From NCBI GenBank assembly GCA_036380435.1, contig DASVES010000174.1, positions 1-9,384 on the forward strand: a stretch of DNA of 9,384 bases, in the 5' to 3' direction. The DNA comes from DASQDT01 sp036380435 (GTDB lineage Bacteria; Acidobacteriota; Blastocatellia; Pyrinomonadales; Pyrinomonadaceae). The notes under the pieces are model-generated. The model was given only the letters and a program-made list of their open reading frames with translations, ran no database searches and was not told where the DNA came from. Position 1 is the first letter of the stretch. The number at the start of each line of letters is the position of its first letter. Both the position numbers and the translations under genes were made by a program. Shown here piece after piece: positions 6,861 to 9,384 of this stretch.

Positions 6861-6906
6861 GATTTTTTCTTTAGCAACGGGCCGCGGACTTGCCCTGCCC
6901 CTACAA

Positions 6907-7872
6907 TCATCCTTCTGCCCGTTGTCCCTTGAACCACTCGACGAAGCGGCGGACGCCCTCTTCGATTTGCGTGCGCGGGTCGTAGCCGAGCAGGCGACGC
7001 GCCTTCGTGATGTCGGCGAATGTCTGGGGCACGTCGCCGGGCTGGAGCGGCTGGCGGTCGATGACGGCACTTTGTCCCAACTCTTTCTCAAGGAGTGTGA
7101 TCAACTCGCGAAGCTCAACCGTGCGCGACTCGCCGAGGTTGACGACCTCGTAGCGGCTCGCGTCGTAGTCTATCCCTGCGCGCACGCCGTTGATGATGTC
7201 GTCGATGTAGGTGTAGTCGCGCCGCGTCGTGCCGTCGCCGAAGACGGGGATGGGCCTTCCCTCACTGATGAGCCGCGCGAACTTGTGGATGGCGAGGTCG
7301 GGGCGCTGGCGCGCGCCGTAGACGGTGAAGAAGCGAAGACAGACGCAGCGCAAGTCCCACAGGTGCGCGTAGGTGTGGCAGAGCAGCTCGCCCGCCGCCT
7401 TCGTCGCCGCGTAGGGGCTGATGGGTTTGAAGATGGGGTCGTCCTCGGCAAACGGCGTCTTCTCGTTCTCGCCGTAGACGGAGGACGATGAGCCGAAGAC
7501 GAACTGTCGGACGCCTGAGGCGCGCGCCAGCTCCAGCAGGTTGAGCGTCCCCGAGATGTTCGTCTCGGCGTAGAGCACCGGCTCGGCGAGCGATGGGCGG
7601 ACGCCGGCGCGCGCGGCCAGATGAACGACACAGTCGAAGCCCTCTTCCGCGAAGACGCGTTCGAGCGCGGCGTGGTCGCGGATGTCGGCCTCGGCCAGCC
7701 GGAAGTCCTCACGCCCAACGTGCGCCCGGACGTTCGCGCGCTTCACGGCCGGGTCGTAGAAGTCGTTAAAATCATCAACGACGGTGACGCGCCAGCCTCC
7801 CTCCCCCAGCAGGCGCTCGACGAGGTGTGAACCGATGAAACCCGCTCCACCTGTCACCAGAATCTTTCGCAT
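6907..7872 (-). CDS. NAD-dependent sugar-nucleotide epimerase, UDP-glucuronate 4-epimerase-like
   Basis: Extended short-chain dehydrogenase/reductase, 321 residues, cytosolic, supplying an epimerised sugar nucleotide to the polysaccharide pathway. The NAD-binding motif GGAGFIGSH is at 8-16 and acidic VVDDFNDFYD at 31-40. The active site is SSSSVYG (128-134) with YAATK (154-158, catalytic Tyr154 and Lys158). RRDYTYIDDI (217-226) is the common substrate-side block. FNDFYDPAVKRANV (35-48), AGVRPSLAEP (89-98) and RQRPDLAIHKFARLI (188-202) resemble UDP-glucuronate 4-epimerases more than UDP-glucose 4-epimerases, so galacturonate supply is a reasonable inference; other hexose specificities remain possible. 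ATG 7872 is preceded by AAAGGT almost touching it, too close for a standard ribosome site. It follows repeat D and its stop is one base from repeat E. Confidence 0.92.
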   Translation of the reverse strand: MRKILVTGGAGFIGSHLVERLLGEGGWRVTVVDDFNDFYDPAVKRANVRAHVGREDFRLAEADIRDHAALERVFAEEGFDCVVHLAARAGVRPSLAEPVLYAETNISGTLNLLELARASGVRQFVFGSSSSVYGENEKTPFAEDDPIFKPISPYAATKAAGELLCHTYAHLWDLRCVCLRFFTVYGARQRPDLAIHKFARLISEGRPIPVFGDGTTRRDYTYIDDIINGVRAGIDYDASRYEVVNLGESRTVELRELITLLEKELGQSAVIDRQPLQPGDVPQTFADITKARRLLGYDPRTQIEEGVRRFVEWFKGQRAEG

Positions 7873-7881
7873 ACCTTTAGT

Positions 7882-7958
7882 AGTGATAAGTGATGAGTGA
7901 TAAGTGATAAGAAAGAGATTGTCTTCTTCTTATCACTTATCACTCATCACTTATCACT
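7882..7958. repeat. Inverted heptamer repeat D, perfect 30-bp arms, same arm as B
   Basis: The arms at 7882-7911 and 7929-7958 are perfect reverse complements around a 17-base loop (7912-7928). The unit order is the same as in element B: GTGATAA with GTGATGA in second place. The 29-base arm is identical to that of B. The methyltransferase stop codon (7954-7956) lies in the right arm. The epimerase start codon lies nine bases beyond the left arm. No U-tract follows, so a classical intrinsic terminator is unlikely. Confidence 0.95.
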
Positions 7959-8847
7959 TTTCCCCGTATATCCACAGGTGCCAGCCCCAGCGGGCGGCGA
8001 GCCGCGCTTCGAGAGAGCGCGGGAGCGCGGGGCCGACGAGGGGCAGCCAACGCTTATTCAAAAAGTGGGCCGCGAGGCGGACGCCGGCGAAGTCGCGGAA
8101 AAGCTCGCGCGCCTCGCGCCTTGAGTAGACGCGCGACAGAGGGTTGCCGGCCCCGTCCGTGTTCCGGCTCAGGAACTCGCCGGGCGCGCGGTAGCTCTCC
8201 GCATCAGTCTTCATCCCCGCGACGTGCTCCCGAAGCGACTCGACCGGCTCGCCCGTCAGACGGTGCGCCAGCCCGACGCCGGCCTCGCTACGGAGGAGGC
8301 GCGCGCCGAGGCGGCGCAGGAGTCGGATGTTGATACGGTAGTTGTAGGAGTCGCGGTGGTAGAGCATCACGACGGCGCGCCCGCCGGGCCGCAGCACGCG
8401 TCGAATCTCCCGGACGGCGCGCGCCGTGTCCGGCGTGTGATGCAGGACGCCGTGCGAGTAGACGAGATCGAAGCTCTCGTCGGCGAAGTCCAGATTCTCC
8501 GCGTCCGAGACGCGAAACTCGCCGGCCAATCCCTCCAACTCAAAGCGACGCCGCGCGAGCGAGACGGCCGCCTCCGTCAGATCGACGCCCGTGTAGACGG
8601 CGCCCGCGCGGGCGAAACGCGCCCCGTCCGTGCCGAGACCGCAGCCGACTTCGAGCACGCGCAGACTCCGCGCGCTCTCGAACCCGGCCGCGCCGGGGAT
8701 GTGCCACTCCGTGCGGTAGCGGTGCTCCTCGACGCGCCGAAAGAACTCGCGCGTGCCCACCTCGGCGTCGGCGAACTTCGTCCCACACGGGTTCGCCTGC
8801 CAGAAGGCCCGCACCCTCTCCTTCAAATTATGCGTGGCGTCTGCCAT
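7954..8847 (-). CDS. Class I SAM-dependent methyltransferase
   Basis: It has 297 residues from ATG 8847; an in-frame GTG directly before it (8850) is less likely as start. SAM-binding motif I is LEVGCGLGTDG (65-75), with acidic GVDL (87-90) ending strand 2. Motif II-like SDAENLDFADESFDLVYS (114-131) and the loop HGVLHHTPD (132-140) follow, then VLRPGGRAVVMLYH (151-164), as in Methyltransf_11-type enzymes. The C-terminal part (about 165-297), with FLSRNTDGAGNPLSRVYS (225-242) and a basic, Trp-rich end, is probably substrate-recognising. Members of this type in polysaccharide loci may methylate sugars or a lipid-linked intermediate, but the substrate is not readable here. No good Shine-Dalgarno sequence precedes the start. 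The stop codon is supplied by repeat D. Confidence 0.9.
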   Translation of the reverse strand: MADATHNLKERVRAFWQANPCGTKFADAEVGTREFFRRVEEHRYRTEWHIPGAAGFESARSLRVLEVGCGLGTDGARFARAGAVYTGVDLTEAAVSLARRRFELEGLAGEFRVSDAENLDFADESFDLVYSHGVLHHTPDTARAVREIRRVLRPGGRAVVMLYHRDSYNYRINIRLLRRLGARLLRSEAGVGLAHRLTGEPVESLREHVAGMKTDAESYRAPGEFLSRNTDGAGNPLSRVYSRREARELFRDFAGVRLAAHFLNKRWLPLVGPALPRSLEARLAARWGWHLWIYGEK

Positions 8848-8995
8848 CACTTACGCGGGGGACGCGCATGCTCTGTATAGCTCAAAAACTCAGCGTCACC
8901 CTAAACGCAGAAAAGTAACATGCCCGCCGAGGCGGGACAAGGAACGCCGCCGGCCGGGGCGCAGCCCTTTCTCACCCACCTTTCCTCTTCCCTTT
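8848..8995. other. Spacer of 148 bases without heptamer repeats
   Basis: It separates the DUF1028-family gene from the methyltransferase and is the most likely boundary between that gene and the polysaccharide cluster. It contains a GC hairpin (listed separately) and a weak -10-like TATACA on the minus strand (8879-8874), about 26 bases before the methyltransferase start. The matching -35 position (AGGGTG) is poor, so I do not call a promoter. No heptamer array like those in A-D is present. Confidence 0.5.
8912..8936 (-). terminator. Weak candidate terminator after the DUF1028-family gene
   Basis: On the minus strand CCCGCC (8936-8931) pairs with GGCGGG (8928-8923) around a 2-base loop (or 5 bp with a 4-base loop). 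CATG and the T-rich stretch TTACTTTT (8919-8912) follow. It lies about 60 bases past the stop codon. The stem is short and the T-tract is offset, so efficiency is doubtful; it could also be a fragment of another repeat. Confidence 0.3.
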
Positions 8996-9382
8996 TTACT
9001 TTTGCCCTTCTCTCGTGATGCGCTCGATGAGTTTCGGGTCGTTGGGGAGGATGCCGGATTTGACGAGGCGGGGCGTCATCGTGCGCCAGTTGGGATCGGC
9101 GGCGAAGACGCGTCGGAAGATGGGGAGGGCTTCGTCGGTGCGGTTCATGCCGACGAGGGCGACGGCGTGCCAGTAGGCCATCTCCAGGTTGTCGGGGACG
9201 AGTTTTTGCGCCGCCGAGTATTCGCGCAGCGCGCCGGCGTTGTCCTTGCGCTCGACGGCGGCGTCGCCCGCGTTCATGTGGTTGTAGGCGCGCTGCAAGC
9301 CGATGAGGCGGCGCAGCTCGCGCAGGGGTTCCGCGTGGTCGTCCACGCGCAGGTCGAAGGTCTTGTCGGCCCACGGGCGGCC
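8996..9382 (-). CDS. DUF1028 family protein, C-terminal part with TPR-like tail (5' end outside window)
   Basis: The frame enters from the window edge and gives 128 residues before TAA (8996-8998). It begins GRPWADKTFDLRVDDHAEPL, where W-x-D-K-x-x-DLRVDDH is typical of the C-terminal end of the DUF1028 domain (an Ntn-hydrolase-like family without a settled function). An internal GTG at 9346 could be mistaken for a start, but the DUF1028 match upstream of it shows the protein continues beyond the window. The rest forms helical pairs resembling TPR units: AYNHMNAGDAAVERKDNAGA (30-49), then a second unit around MAYWHAVALVGMNRTDEALP (68-87). These probably form a protein-interaction tail. The gene is separated from the polysaccharide genes by 148 bases and may be unrelated to them. 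Confidence 0.75.
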   Translation of the reverse strand, partial: GRPWADKTFDLRVDDHAEPLRELRRLIGLQRAYNHMNAGDAAVERKDNAGALREYSAAQKLVPDNLEMAYWHAVALVGMNRTDEALPIFRRVFAADPNWRTMTPRLVKSGILPNDPKLIERITREGQK

Positions 9383-9384
9383 CG

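Larger units (their letters stand above)
6709..6905. repeat. Nested inverted repeat E, outer layer: perfect 28-bp GC-rich arms
   Basis: The arms at 6709-6736 and 6878-6905 are perfect reverse complements, starting TGTAGGGGCAGGGC and ending in a GC-rich block with CCGCGG. They enclose 141 bases that hold two further inverted repeats. The outer end lies one base from the stop codon of the epimerase gene (6907-6909). Similar TGTAGGGGC-type palindromes recur, from memory, in intergenic DNA of several phyla. No target-site duplication or open reading frame of its own is apparent. Confidence 0.9.

Noticed and set aside
6709..6905. Insertion sequence or MITE with target-site duplication
   Set aside because: Flanking bases (GTTAAACC on the left, ATCATCC on the right) show no duplication. 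The 141-base interior has no transposase fragment. A mobile origin remains possible but is not shown.
7882..7958. Classical Rho-independent terminator
   Set aside because: The stem is strong but AT-rich, and no T-tract follows it on either strand, so I list it as a repeat only.
8874..8902. Promoter before the methyltransferase (TATACA)
   Set aside because: Only four of six -10 bases match, and the -35 position is AGGGTG. Too weak to list as a separate feature.
8996..9346. Small independent 116-residue TPR protein starting at GTG 9346
   Set aside because: The frame stays open upstream to the window edge and reads the typical DUF1028 C-terminal motif across the GTG, so this is an internal codon of a longer gene.

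Overview
The window comes from a GC-rich bacterial chromosome. It carries part of a cell-surface polysaccharide (exopolysaccharide or O-antigen type) locus. All eight genes lie on the minus strand, so transcription runs from high to low coordinates. The sequence does not fix the taxon. The GC-rich coding style, weak or absent Shine-Dalgarno sequences and families of heptamer spacer repeats suggest Acidobacteriota, perhaps class Blastocatellia, but this is an impression and Chloroflexota or Gemmatimonadota cannot be excluded.

Layout in transcription order: (1) the C-terminal end of a DUF1028 protein with a TPR-like tail (8996-9382, cut by the window edge); (2) a class I SAM-dependent methyltransferase (7954-8847); (3) a short-chain NAD-dependent sugar epimerase resembling UDP-glucuronate 4-epimerase (6907-7872); (4) a GT2 glycosyltransferase with two C-terminal membrane segments, of the ArnC/GtrB/DPM1 type (5610-6656); (5) an uncharacterised helical-toroid-like protein (4312-5538); (6) a DUF354 GT-B-like protein (3236-4258); (7) a polyprenyl-phosphate sugar-1-phosphate transferase that would start repeat-unit assembly (1544-3109); (8) an O-antigen ligase/polymerase-family membrane protein with an inserted PDZ-like domain (3-1493, cut by the window edge). 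Together they cover lipid-linked initiation, sugar-nucleotide supply, sugar transfer, methylation, and polymerisation or ligation. Flippase and export genes, if linked, lie outside the window.

The most unusual feature is in the spacers. Five of the seven gene junctions hold long inverted repeats. Four are built from 7-bp tandem units that look like one drifting family (GTGATAA, GTGATGA, GGGATGA, GTGAGCA, GTAAGCA, and a more distant GTTAGCT). Two junctions about 4.8 kb apart share the same 29-bp arm. One of these has a second heptamer family nested inside its loop. The fifth junction (6709-6905) has three concentric inverted repeats. In every case the outer arm carries stop codons when read inward from either strand. 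In three cases the upstream gene's real stop codon lies inside the repeat, and in one case the repeat is translated as the N-terminus of the next gene. No transposase, target-site duplication or classical U-tract terminator accompanies them.

No tRNA, rRNA, CRISPR array or insertion sequence was seen. No gene-free stretch exceeds 300 bases; the longest spacer is 250 bases (6657-6906).
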